From Lachnospiraceae bacterium (lineage in GTDB: Bacteria > Bacillota > Clostridia > Lachnospirales > Lachnospiraceae): a stretch of DNA of 27,355 nt. The first letter of the stretch is position 1. Each line of letters opens with the position of its first letter. A program made the translations under genes and the position numbers. The stretch covers positions 1-27,355 of the forward strand of contig DNJW01000051.1 of the NCBI GenBank assembly GCA_003488965.1, read 5' to 3'. The notes beneath the pieces were generated by a model. That model made no database searches. It was not told the origin of the DNA and saw nothing but the letters and a program-made list of their open reading frames with translations. Positions 16,750 through 24,422 of the stretch are shown in pieces.

Positions 16750-17754
16750 ACCTATCTTATTACGGGAGCCACAGGCTATATAGGGTCCATGCTGGTAAAG
16801 CATATAACAAAAACAGATAAGGAAGCGCACATAACGGTCATCGTGCGGGACAGGGCAAAAGCAGAAAACATGCTTCCTTCCGCCGTACATTTCGTAGAGG
16901 CGGACTTGACGGACAGAGTACAAATGGCAGCATTGGATTGCAGATGCGACTACATCATCCATTGCGCCTCCATTACGGAATCTGTCCGGATGATAAGCCA
17001 TCCCGTGGAAGTGACTGAGAGTATTGTTAACACGACACAGCATGTATTGGAGCTTGCACGGCGCGGCTCGGTCAAGAGCATGGTATATCTTTCCAGCATG
17101 GAGGTATACGGAAGCATTGACTGTCAGGATGGGTGCCGCACAACGGAGGAAGAAGCCTTGCGGGGGGAAGTGGAATTGCTGGCCTCCCGCAGCTGCTATC
17201 CTTTAGGAAAACGCATGGCAGAAAATATCTGCCATTCTTATTATAAGGAATATGGCGTCCCGGTAAAGATTGCCCGCCTCTCGCAGACTTTCGGGGAAGG
17301 GGTGCTGCCATCTGACAGGCGCGTTTTTGTCCAGTTTGCGAAAGCGGTCAAAGCGGGCAGTGATATCGTGCTCCATACACAGGGGCATTCCATGGGAAAT
17401 TACTGCGGGATTCACGATGCCATATCGGGAATCATGACTATTTTGGAAAAAGGAACCAGCGGGGAAGCCTACAATGTGGTAAATGAAAACAATACCATGA
17501 CGATTCGGCAGATGGCTGAATTTGTGGCTGACAGGATAGCAGGCGGGAAAATAAAGGTGGCATATGATATAGCAAAGGATGACCGGCATGGCTATGCGGC
17601 CGACACGGGGCTCCGGCTCTCGGGAAAGAAACTCATGTCTTTGGGATGGAAACCGGAGGAGGCTTTGGAGGATATGTATTCGCAGCTTATCAGATTTTCG
17701 CCTGAAACAGCGCGTCAAACAATCAGGTGTTCGTCGAATTCCCGGCACAGCTGA
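16744..17754 (+). CDS. NAD-dependent epimerase/dehydratase (extended SDR) with a replaced C-terminus
   Basis: A 336-residue extended SDR acting on a nucleotide sugar in the cytoplasm. Seen: YLITGATGYIG at 4-14 (NAD(P) loop), VYLSSMEVYG at 114-123, and the Y-x3-K dyad Y152/K156 (YPLGK). The start is fixed by GGAGGG seven bases before ATG 16744. It shares little with the SDR at 5656 beyond fold motifs, so it is a different enzyme. Residues 322-336 (TARQTIRCSSNSRHS) are encoded inside a decayed AAA-ATPase copy read in another frame, so the original C-terminus has been cut and replaced. The catalytic part looks intact, and the fold's final helix (EDMYSQLIRF) is present just before the junction. 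It may still be functional; this is inference. Confidence 0.82.
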   Translation: MNTYLITGATGYIGSMLVKHITKTDKEAHITVIVRDRAKAENMLPSAVHFVEADLTDRVQMAALDCRCDYIIHCASITESVRMISHPVEVTESIVNTTQHVLELARRGSVKSMVYLSSMEVYGSIDCQDGCRTTEEEALRGEVELLASRSCYPLGKRMAENICHSYYKEYGVPVKIARLSQTFGEGVLPSDRRVFVQFAKAVKAGSDIVLHTQGHSMGNYCGIHDAISGIMTILEKGTSGEAYNVVNENNTMTIRQMAEFVADRIAGGKIKVAYDIAKDDRHGYAADTGLRLSGKKLMSLGWKPEEALEDMYSQLIRFSPETARQTIRCSSNSRHS

Positions 17755-17918
17755 GGGGGTACTATTTAAACCGTGAGGAAATGCCGATTTTCCATTCCGT
17801 CATTCTGGCGGGGGTATATGACATCAAGACGAGGAAATTTTGGAAACCGATGGTTTTGAAGATGCCGGGAAGGCATGGACGAAGCAGGGGATTGAAAAAG
17901 CCGTCCATACAATCTTAC
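17706..17918 (+). pseudogene. Decayed second copy of the AAA-ATPase gene
   Basis: Bases 17706-17833 translate (in a frame different from the SDR) to NSASNNQVFVEFPAQLRGYY and then REEMPIFHSVILAGVYDIK, aligning with residues just after Walker B of the intact protein. A second stretch in another frame, GKAWTKQGIEKAVHTIL, aligns with its EIWSEEGVKKAVGLLL segment. About 260 bases between these parts, the whole 5' half and the whole 3' half are missing. It ends about 12 bases before the stop of the convergent permease gene. Divergence from the intact copy is much greater than for the 51-bp tail, so it is an older or different family member. Confidence 0.8.
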
Positions 17919-17929
17919 GCGCCTATTGC

Positions 17930-18844
17930 TTATCCCGCCACTGCCATCAGCACCGGAATCGTAAACACACACAATATGGTAGTCAGAATAATGGCAGCGC
18001 TGCAGGTAGTGCCGTCAATCCCTTTCTGGTTCCCCAGTATCAGCGGCATATTTCCGATAGGCATGCCGAACATGATCATACAAACGAAAATCAATGCGCT
18101 GTCCCCCGTCACCAGCTTAAGCAGCGGCAGCATCAGAAGCGGCAGGACCAGCAGCTTCACCGCCGAGAAAACATACAGCCTGGGCTGGCAGAAAATCCTT
18201 TTCAGGTCGGACTGAGCCAGTGTGAATCCCACGGCAACCAGCGCCATGGGGGATGTCACATTGCCCAGATAGGTGATGGCAGTCTTGATGAAAGCAGGCA
18301 GCTGTATATTGCATACAATGATAAGGAGAGCAGCCAACCCGGATATGGTGCCGGGATTGAGCATGGATTTCATGGAAGAAAATGAGAATTTTCCGTCCAT
18401 CAGCGCAACTCCGTAAGTATAAAATACTATCGTGTAAATCAGCAGAAATTCCGTCACGTAGACCACATACTCTTCCCCCAGGATGCTGGAGACCACCGGT
18501 ATGCCGATGAATCCCAGGTTAGAGAAGACGAACATCATCTGAAAAATCTTCCTCTGGTCCGGAGCCCTGTCAAAAAACGGGGACAAAATCATGCCGGCCG
18601 CAATAAAAACGGCGAACATCCCCAGGGCAATCCCGCCCACCTTCCCTATGGTGCCAAGGGAAACCAGTCCGGCGGAATTAGCGGCGCTGGATAGAATCAG
18701 CATGGGGTTGAACACATTGACGATCATCTTGGACATCTGGGTGTTCGTATGCCCGTCCATCAAGCCCTTCCGTGTCATAAAGTATCCTGCGCCAATCATG
18801 ATCAGCAGTGCAAGCATCTGAAAAAATACGGTAAATATTGTCAT
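17930..18844 (-). CDS. Auxin efflux carrier (AEC) family permease
   Basis: A 304-residue integral membrane transporter of the AEC family (PF03547), whose bacterial members export or import small organic acids such as malonate. About ten hydrophobic segments are visible in two sets: from IFTVFFQMLALLIMIGAGYF at the N-terminus to AAIILTTILCVFTIPVLMAV at the C-terminus, with the family pattern NPMLILSS in helix 2 and FSNLGFIGIPVV in the fourth. The start at 18844 is chosen because AGGAGA lies six bases upstream on the minus strand and the first helix begins there; the frame is open about 30 codons further. It converges on the AAA remnant and marks the edge of the ordinary chromosomal part. Substrate unknown. 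Confidence 0.85.
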   Translation of the reverse strand: MTIFTVFFQMLALLIMIGAGYFMTRKGLMDGHTNTQMSKMIVNVFNPMLILSSAANSAGLVSLGTIGKVGGIALGMFAVFIAAGMILSPFFDRAPDQRKIFQMMFVFSNLGFIGIPVVSSILGEEYVVYVTEFLLIYTIVFYTYGVALMDGKFSFSSMKSMLNPGTISGLAALLIIVCNIQLPAFIKTAITYLGNVTSPMALVAVGFTLAQSDLKRIFCQPRLYVFSAVKLLVLPLLMLPLLKLVTGDSALIFVCMIMFGMPIGNMPLILGNQKGIDGTTCSAAIILTTILCVFTIPVLMAVAG

Positions 18845-18896
18845 AATTGTCTCCTTGTGCTGTCTGTAAAATAAGGAAGTGTGAAATAAATCTATC

Positions 18897-19448
18897 CTAA
18901 GATAATTCCAGCCCTGCAAGGTCAATATACAGATCATCGTAGATATTGACCTTTATTTTGTCATGAAAAGTGTATGCGGAAGTCTGAAAATGTGTTTCTT
19001 CCAAATGATAGATATAGGCAGATTTCCGGTTTGGATTTAATATCCAATATTCCCGGACTCCGGCATGTGCATACAGGTTTAACTTGCGTATATAGTCATG
19101 GCTGGAAGTACTGGGGGAAACCACCTCGATAATCCAGTCAGGGGCGCCGGTACAGCCTTTATCAGTCAGTTTATCAGGATTACAGATCACGCTGATATCC
19201 GGTTCTACAATGATATCCTCATCCTGGAATAATTTTACTGCGAAGGGAGCAGGATAAACCCTGCAGCCGCCCTTTTTGGAGTCAATATAGTTTCCGATCA
19301 CTTTGTCAAAAAAGTGAACCACTTCCTGGTGGATGCGGCTGGGAGCAGCCATATAGTAGAATTGGCCGTCTATCAATTCTGCGCGGATGTTTTCCGGAAG
19401 CCGGTAGTAGTCATCCTCTGTATAAGAATGAGGTTGTGCCAAAGCCAT
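18897..19448 (-). CDS. Uma2 family (DUF820) PD-(D/E)XK protein
   Basis: A 183-residue member of the Uma2 family (PF05685), putative restriction-endonuclease-fold proteins of unproven function. Typical elements in order: YTEDDYYRLPENIRAELIDG, VVHFFDKVIGNYI, EPDISVICNPDKL with the catalytic-type Asp, PDWIIEVVSPSTSSHDYIRK with E and K of the fold, and AGVREYWILNP. The start has AAAGGAGA eight bases upstream. It lies upstream of, and on the same strand as, the AEC gene with a 52-base gap, so the two may share a transcript. It has the complete family length. Such genes are often isolated and multicopy; no partner is evident here. Confidence 0.85.
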   Translation of the reverse strand: MALAQPHSYTEDDYYRLPENIRAELIDGQFYYMAAPSRIHQEVVHFFDKVIGNYIDSKKGGCRVYPAPFAVKLFQDEDIIVEPDISVICNPDKLTDKGCTGAPDWIIEVVSPSTSSHDYIRKLNLYAHAGVREYWILNPNRKSAYIYHLEETHFQTSAYTFHDKIKVNIYDDLYIDLAGLELS

Positions 19449-19597
19449 AAGAATTCTCCTTTGCTCACAAATATTAAGGCAGTGTATCAGCCATTTTCAG
19501 CGATTTTGATCTTAAGGTTCTGATTCAAAGTTTAGCATATAATTACCATCTGTACAATCCCATAATTTTGAATACGTGTCATCTTTTACATTCAGTG

Positions 19598-19612
19598 CGG
19601 GAAGCGCTTACT
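19598..19612 (+). promoter_or_regulatory. Candidate catabolite-response element / LacI-type operator
   Basis: The sequence CGGGAAGCGCTTACT matches the Gram-positive cre pattern WTGNAANCGNWNNCW at eight of its ten defined positions and centres on the AAGCGCTT palindrome. It lies about 240 bases before the sugar symporter, where CcpA or a LacI-type repressor would plausibly act. Position relative to a promoter is not known. Confidence 0.35.
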
Positions 19613-19616
19613 GGTC

Positions 19617-19664
19617 ATGTTGGCAAATGTTTTTATACTCATAGCCAGAAACATTTGCCAACAT
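19617..19664. repeat. Perfect 16-bp inverted repeat with 16-base loop
   Basis: ATGTTGGCAAATGTTT at 19617-19632 is exactly complementary to 19649-19664. No T-run follows on either side, so it is not a standard terminator. It sits directly before a TATAAT hexamer and may be an operator pair or a leader hairpin for the symporter gene. Confidence 0.6.
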
Positions 19665-19849
19665 AAATGTATAATGAGCGGACGCCTGTGTATTGTCGGA
19701 CAGAGAACCGCAGGATGAATGCGCCCGCGAGTATAACATGAGTGTAAATCCGGCATAAAAATGTATATTTTCAACAGCAAAGTGACATGCTAACCTTAAT
19801 CATGTGTCGGTTTTGGATGCAGTAAAAAGGAAAGGCATGAGGAATTATT

Positions 19850-21298
19850 ATGTCCAGTATAATTGATGATCGTGGAAACGTAAAAACGGAAGATGCCGGA
19901 AGTGTACGCCCTTTCGGTATCCGGGACAAGATAGGATATATGTTCGGTGACTTCGGCAATGATTTCAGCTTCATCTTTGCCAGCAATTATCTGATGGTTT
20001 TCTATACGAAGGTGCTTGGCTTAAGCGGTTTCGTGGTGGGGCTGCTTTTCCTGGGAGCCAGGTTTGTAGACGCATTTACGGATGTGACCATGGGGCGTAT
20101 CGTAGATAACATGCAGCCTGCCAGAGACGGACGGTTCCGTGCTTGGATACGGCGCATGTGCATTCCGGTGGCGGTGGCGAGCTCCATTATGTACCTGTAC
20201 TTCGTGAGAGACTGGGCTTACTGGGCGAAGCTGGCCTATGTGATTTTTACTTATTTACTGTGGAGCAGCTTCTGCTATACCGCAATCAACATCCCCTACG
20301 GTTCCATGGCTTCTGTCATCAGCCCGGATGTGAAGGACAGGGCGTCCCTCTCCACCTTCCGGAGCATCGGCGCCAGCCTGGCGGGACTGGTTATCGGCGT
20401 GCTGGTGCCGTTGATTGTCTACGAGACGGATCTGGAGGGAAATCAGATCGTGAAGCCGGTAAGCTTTACGGTGACGGCTTTTGTATTCGGAGTCCTGGCC
20501 GTGGGATGCTATGCGCTCTGTTATTTCCTGTGCCGGGAGCGGGTATTTTTTGAGAAAAAGGCCGGCAAAGGGGAAAGCGCCGGGGAGATGCTGAAAGGCC
20601 TGTGGGGAAATAAGCCCCTGCTGGCATTGGTCTGCGCGGCGCTGGTACTGCTGCTTGCCACTCTGATGGGGCAGACCATGAATAATTACCTGTTTCTGGA
20701 TTATTTTAAGAATGCGAAAGCCCTTTCGGTGGTCAATGTGGTGGGTATCGGCGGAACCCTGCTGCTGGCGCCTTTTATCTCCGTGATCGTTGCGAATTTC
20801 GGTAAGAAGGAGGCAGGGGCAGTGGGAATGCTGGTGGCAGGCATTGTCTACCTGGTACTGTTTTTCCTGAGAGTGAAGAGCATACCGCTGTTTATGGTGC
20901 TGATGTTTCTGGGGACTTTGGGCACAGGCCTTTTTAATATGATCATATGGGCATTTATTACGGATATCATTGACTATCAGGAGATTGCCACCGGCAGACG
21001 GGAGGACGGCACGGTTTACGCGGTTTATTCCTTTGCCAGAAAGGTGGGGCAGGCTCTGGCGGGGGGCCTGGGCGGCTTTGTGCTGACTGCCATCGGCTAT
21101 ATTTCCGAGGCGCCTTCCCAGACGGAGACTGTGGCGCAGAGGATTTATACGGTGGCTACGCTGGTTCCGGGGGTCTGTTATCTGGTGGTGTTTCTGATCA
21201 TACAGTTTGCCTATCCGCTTGGCAGAAAGGAAGTAGAGAAGAACACAGCGATTCTCCGGGAGAAGCGGGAGCAGGCAAATTATACTCATGGCCGGTAG
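19850..21298 (+). CDS. GPH-family sugar:cation symporter (MelB-like)
   Basis: A 482-residue, twelve-helix transporter of the glycoside-pentoside-hexuronide:cation family, importing a sugar or glycoside with H+ or Na+. Evidence: the opening GIRDKIGYMFGDFGNDFSFI, the helix-2 motif LLFLGARFVDAFTDVTMGRI with the conserved D pair, RAWIRR in the following loop, a central loop after helix 6, and FNMIIWAFITDIIDYQEIAT in the second half, the family signature before helix 11. GAGGA precedes the ATG by about seven bases. The following gene is a reduced glycoside hydrolase family 2 relative, consistent with a glycoside-use pair. The upstream gap carries a possible cre. Transported sugar not determinable. 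Confidence 0.9.
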   Translation: MSSIIDDRGNVKTEDAGSVRPFGIRDKIGYMFGDFGNDFSFIFASNYLMVFYTKVLGLSGFVVGLLFLGARFVDAFTDVTMGRIVDNMQPARDGRFRAWIRRMCIPVAVASSIMYLYFVRDWAYWAKLAYVIFTYLLWSSFCYTAINIPYGSMASVISPDVKDRASLSTFRSIGASLAGLVIGVLVPLIVYETDLEGNQIVKPVSFTVTAFVFGVLAVGCYALCYFLCRERVFFEKKAGKGESAGEMLKGLWGNKPLLALVCAALVLLLATLMGQTMNNYLFLDYFKNAKALSVVNVVGIGGTLLLAPFISVIVANFGKKEAGAVGMLVAGIVYLVLFFLRVKSIPLFMVLMFLGTLGTGLFNMIIWAFITDIIDYQEIATGRREDGTVYAVYSFARKVGQALAGGLGGFVLTAIGYISEAPSQTETVAQRIYTVATLVPGVCYLVVFLIIQFAYPLGRKEVEKNTAILREKREQANYTHGR

Positions 21299-21520
21299 CA
21301 TCTGCTGGATTCAATGTATAATGGGTGGGCATTTCTACAGTCCGGGGCGAAAAAGCATATCCTGTATATCGGAGATAATTGCCATCACAAAGGTATAATA
21401 AGTGCGTATTTCTGTAACGTTGTCAGGAAACAGTACAGGCAGTTATGCAAATTTCAGCGGTCCCGAGTGTACATGCTCAGGGATATAATAGGCGAAGGAA
21501 TATAGATGGGAGAAGGTTAG

Positions 21521-22573
21521 ATGAAGTTTGACAGGACAGCGCCCCGGGGCAGTGCGGAAGCGGAGTGCAGGCTGGAGAACGGGAAGGCCGTTTTGGAATG
21601 GTCGTTCCGCCTGGTGGAGAATTCCGGGAAAACAGCGCAGAAAATATCAGTTCCGTACGGCACGGAAGAGGAAAGGAGCCTCCTTCGGAAAGAAAAAGGC
21701 TGTATAAGGCTTACCCTTAACGACAGACAGAACAATACCATTCTGGAATGCGTACAGAAACTCTGCGAGGAAGAACCGATGCAGTCCATACTGCTGCAGC
21801 CCGAATTGTGGAAAGGTATCCGGCACCCATACCTCTACGGAATGGAAGCGGTTCTGGCAGATGAGGCCGGAAATATCCGGGACAGGATCCAGGGGCAGCT
21901 GGCTCTGCGCAGCCTGTCCTGCGCAAACAGGAACGGGAATCCGGAAATATTCCTGAATCATGAGCCTTTTATACCGAAAGCGGTGCGTTATACGTTGCCG
22001 GAAACAGGGACAGAAGCCGCGATACAACGGCAGATGCTGGAGGATTTGCAGTGGATGCTGAAGCTGGGCGCCAATTGTCTTTGCGTGGAAGAGCCGCATA
22101 AACTCCTGGCGCAATTATGTGACCGCCATGGTCTGCTTGTTTTTCGAAAAGAGGAAAAACAGTCCGGATATGTATGGACACATGGAAAACAGACCATTTC
22201 TCCCATATTTCAGCCTTTATCCGGTGAGGACATCCCCCTGTTCAGGGGAAAGAGCAGAAGCCTTTTTCTTCCCGGCAGCAGCACTCCCACGACACTTTTT
22301 TACAGATACCAGGCAAAATGGAGCGATGTGCCCTTTGTTCACATTGTCCCGGAAAGCATACAGCGCCTGGAAAGCGGAAATTTTGCGGTACTGTGCTACA
22401 GCAACTGCGGCAGGGTAGCCTTATATTCAGACGGTGTTCTTTTTGAATTCAAGGACGGAGAGGAAGCTTTTTCGTTTCAGGAAATCCCTGCCAGAACCCC
22501 GAGTATCATGCTCACTGCGGAAGGGGAGGGCTGCTGTGAAACCCTGTCGATTCACAAATCTTTCACAAAGTGA
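21521..22573 (+). CDS. GH2-like protein lacking most of the catalytic barrel
   Basis: A 350-residue protein that reads as a shrunken glycoside hydrolase family 2 (beta-galactosidase-type) enzyme. Residues 93-132 match the end of the Ig-like domain (QPELWKGIRHPYLYGMEAVL then GNIRDRIQGQLALR). Residues 139-215 match the barrel start: NGNPEIFLNHEPF, DLQWMLKLGANCLCVEEPH, and LCDRHGLLVFRKEE. The sequence then jumps to YRYQAKWSDVPFVHIVPESI at 261-280 and VLCYSNCGRVALYSDG, which match the C-terminal DUF4982-type domain. The barrel portion with the N-E acid/base and the nucleophile Glu is absent, as is the N-terminal sugar-binding domain. The frame is intact, with GAAGG before the start, so it may be a non-catalytic protein or a decaying gene. 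Inactivity is inferred. Confidence 0.65.
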   Translation: MKFDRTAPRGSAEAECRLENGKAVLEWSFRLVENSGKTAQKISVPYGTEEERSLLRKEKGCIRLTLNDRQNNTILECVQKLCEEEPMQSILLQPELWKGIRHPYLYGMEAVLADEAGNIRDRIQGQLALRSLSCANRNGNPEIFLNHEPFIPKAVRYTLPETGTEAAIQRQMLEDLQWMLKLGANCLCVEEPHKLLAQLCDRHGLLVFRKEEKQSGYVWTHGKQTISPIFQPLSGEDIPLFRGKSRSLFLPGSSTPTTLFYRYQAKWSDVPFVHIVPESIQRLESGNFAVLCYSNCGRVALYSDGVLFEFKDGEEAFSFQEIPARTPSIMLTAEGEGCCETLSIHKSFTK

Positions 22574-23078
22574 ACACTGAATGATGACATTTTCCCATTA
22601 GAATACTTCATAAAGCATGGCAACCCCCACACGCAGCCGGTATGCTGTTTCGTTGTCTGTAGAGCCCGGCATTTGGAATAAGGAAATCTCCGCACAAGCG
22701 CCCACTTGTTAGGAATTGCCGGAAAATAACTGATACAACTTCTTTAGGGGAAAGCCCGGAAATATAAAGAAAACGGCTCTAAACTCGTATCAGTTATTTG
22801 TAGACACTTCCTTATGAGCGTAGGGCGGTGTCTGCAAATTATAGTACTGCTTTGCGAACCCTGTAATCCAGGAGAAATAACTGCGTATAAACTGTAACAG
22901 TTATTTCCCGGCAATAGCGGCAGATTTCAACAGCGACTTCGGCTTTCATGAATGCGTTCATGAGTATGAACCATGAGTCCTCAGGCATAAGATCTGACAG
23001 TGGTATGCCAGGTGGGGACGAAACAGGGGTGCCGCAAAACAGAACAGAACAGTACAGAACAGAAAGGTATGGGAAAGC
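22574..23078. other. Long intergenic region with inverted-repeat element
   Basis: A 505-base gap between the GH2-like gene and the ABC exporter operon with no credible gene on either strand. It holds the 201-base inverted-repeat element at 22715-22915, a small hairpin TCATGAA-TGCG-TTCATGA at 22946-22963, and a run of imperfect ACAGA/GAACAG repeats at about 23036-23064 just before the exporter ribosome binding site. No terminator with a T-run is apparent. Confidence 0.6.
22715..22915. repeat. 201-bp element bounded by 23-bp inverted repeats
   Basis: The left end ATTGCCGGAAAATAACTGATACA (22715-22737; key core AAATAACTG) pairs with 22893-22915 at 21 of 23 positions. Inside, the left arm also pairs exactly over 13 bases with 22787-22799, and 22874-22883 pairs exactly with 22898-22907, so four copies of AAATAACTG/CAGTTATTT are present. 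Nested stems TTCTTTA/TAAAGAA and GGG/CCC sit within the first half. No coding frame. It could be a MITE-like element or a structured RNA; no target duplication is evident. Confidence 0.6.
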
Positions 23079-24422
23079 ATGATTGAGGTGACGAATCTTA
23101 CGAAACAGTACGGTGACCACATGGCGGTGGACCATCTCTCTTTCCGGGTGGAAAAAGGGCAGATCTACGGATTCCTGGGACCCAACGGCGCGGGAAAATC
23201 CACCACCATGAACATTATCACAGGCTACATAGCCCCGTCAGAGGGCACCGTGACCATAGACGGTAAAGATATTCAGAAAGAACCCGAGGAAGCCAAAAAG
23301 CAGATCGGTTATCTGCCGGAGATACCGCCCCTGTATGTGGAGATGACGGTGGAAGAGTATCTGGAATTTGCGGCGCAGCTGAAGAAAATACCCAAAGCAG
23401 AGCGCAAAAAGCAGATACAGAAAGTCATGGAAATGACCGGAACCGAGGACGTGAAGAAGCGGCTGATACGGAATCTTTCCAAGGGCTATCGCCAGAGAGT
23501 AGGGCTGGCACAGGCCATGCTGGGAGACCCGGAAGTGATCATTCTGGATGAGCCCTCAGTGGGACTGGATCCCAAGCAGATCATTGAAATCCGCGATCTC
23601 ATCCGTCAGCTGGGAGAAAATCACACGATTATCTTAAGTTCCCATATATTGTCCGAAGTCAGCGCCATATGTGACCATATCATGATCATTTCCCATGGAC
23701 GGCTGGTGGCAAGCGATTCCCCGGAGGGACTCAAAAAACTGATGAACCATTCCCAGGAACTTCAGCTGACGGTGAAAGGCAGTGAAGCACAGCTTTGCGA
23801 TGTACTCAACAAAGTGACAGGAGTGTCATCAGTGGAAGCCCTGGGAGTGCTGGAAGATGGATTTGCCAGAGCCAGGGCAGTGTCCGAGGAGCATGCGGAT
23901 ATCAGGGAGGCAGTGTTCTATGCCCTTGCGGAAGCGAAGCTGCCTGTCATGGAAATGGTGGCCCATGAGAAATCGTTGGAAGATATCTTCCTGGAACTGA
24001 CGGAAGGGGTGCAGCCGGAGGAGAAGGAGAGGAAGAAGCTCTTCGGCGGCAGAAAGAGAAAGAAAGCATCCGCAGGCACGGAAGCGGTGCCGGCCGACAG
24101 GTATGCGGAGGAGACAGAAGCAGAGCAGGACCCTGCCGGAGAGAAGGGCACGAAAGCGGAAGCAGCAAAGCAGAACCCTGCCGGAGAGAAGGGCGCGAAA
24201 GCGGAAGAAGCAGAGCGAAATCCCGTCGGAGAGAAGGGCAGGAAAGCGGAAACAGCAGAGCGGAACCCCGTCGGAGAGAAGGTAACGAAAGCGGAAGCAG
24301 CAGAGCAGAACCCCGCCGGTGAGAGAGGGCCGAAAGAGACGGGAGAGGAACCGGAAGCAGAGAGAAGCGCCGGGGCAGCAGAGCAGACTGTGGAGAGAAG
24401 CAGCAGAATGGAGGAAAAATAA
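23079..24422 (+). CDS. ABC transporter ATP-binding protein (GldA-like) with a repeat-bearing tail
   Basis: A 447-residue ATPase that would power the membrane protein encoded next. Residues 1-310 form a complete ABC domain: Walker A GPNGAGKST at 34-42, Q-loop region QIGYLPEIPPLYVEMTVEEY, signature LSKGYRQR, Walker B VIILDEPSVGLDP and switch histidine SSHILSEV. A short C-terminal domain follows (LQLTVKGSEAQL). From residue 311 the protein continues as a charged, low-complexity tail containing five 15-residue repeats, which simple GldA-type ATPases lack. The gene ends two bases before its partner starts. The tail is probably cytoplasmic and disordered. Family call secure; exported substrate unknown. 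Confidence 0.92.
   Translation: MIEVTNLTKQYGDHMAVDHLSFRVEKGQIYGFLGPNGAGKSTTMNIITGYIAPSEGTVTIDGKDIQKEPEEAKKQIGYLPEIPPLYVEMTVEEYLEFAAQLKKIPKAERKKQIQKVMEMTGTEDVKKRLIRNLSKGYRQRVGLAQAMLGDPEVIILDEPSVGLDPKQIIEIRDLIRQLGENHTIILSSHILSEVSAICDHIMIISHGRLVASDSPEGLKKLMNHSQELQLTVKGSEAQLCDVLNKVTGVSSVEALGVLEDGFARARAVSEEHADIREAVFYALAEAKLPVMEMVAHEKSLEDIFLELTEGVQPEEKERKKLFGGRKRKKASAGTEAVPADRYAEETEAEQDPAGEKGTKAEAAKQNPAGEKGAKAEEAERNPVGEKGRKAETAERNPVGEKVTKAEAAEQNPAGERGPKETGEEPEAERSAGAAEQTVERSSRMEEK
24123..24344 (+). repeat. 45-bp tandem repeat (five units) inside the ATPase gene
   Basis: Units begin at 24123, 24168, 24213, 24258 and 24303 (the last incomplete) and encode variants of E-Q-N-P-A-G-E-K-G-T-K-A-E-A-A. 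The period is an exact multiple of three, so gain or loss of units keeps the frame. Units differ by a few substitutions, so the array is not brand new. Confidence 0.85.

Larger units (their letters stand above)
19449..19849. other. Divergent intergenic region
   Basis: A 401-base stretch between the start of the Uma2 gene (minus) and the start of the GPH symporter (plus). It must hold promoters for both directions. I see an AAGCGCTT palindrome and a perfect 16-bp inverted repeat (listed separately), and a TATAAT at 19670-19675 on the plus strand without a convincing -35 partner. No open frame with coding character is present. Confidence 0.6.

Noticed and set aside
17727..18385. Plus-strand frames of 162 and 181 codons opposite the AEC permease
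   Set aside because: Only their first parts match the decayed AAA-ATPase; the rest is antisense to the permease gene, so neither is a real gene.
19617..19664. Rho-independent terminator
   Set aside because: The stem is perfect, but the loop is 16 bases and no T-run follows on either strand.
20255..21301. Minus-strand frame of 348 codons opposite the sugar symporter
   Set aside because: The sense strand encodes a full GPH transporter; the antisense product is rich in His and Gln as expected from a reversed membrane-protein gene.
22839..23135. Minus-strand open frame of 98 codons in the long intergenic region
   Set aside because: It overlaps the inverted-repeat element and the ABC ATPase start, has no ribosome binding site and no recognisable protein pattern.
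24123..24344. CRISPR-like array because of regular spacing
   Set aside because: Repeats are contiguous, in frame, imperfect and inside a coding gene; there are no spacers.
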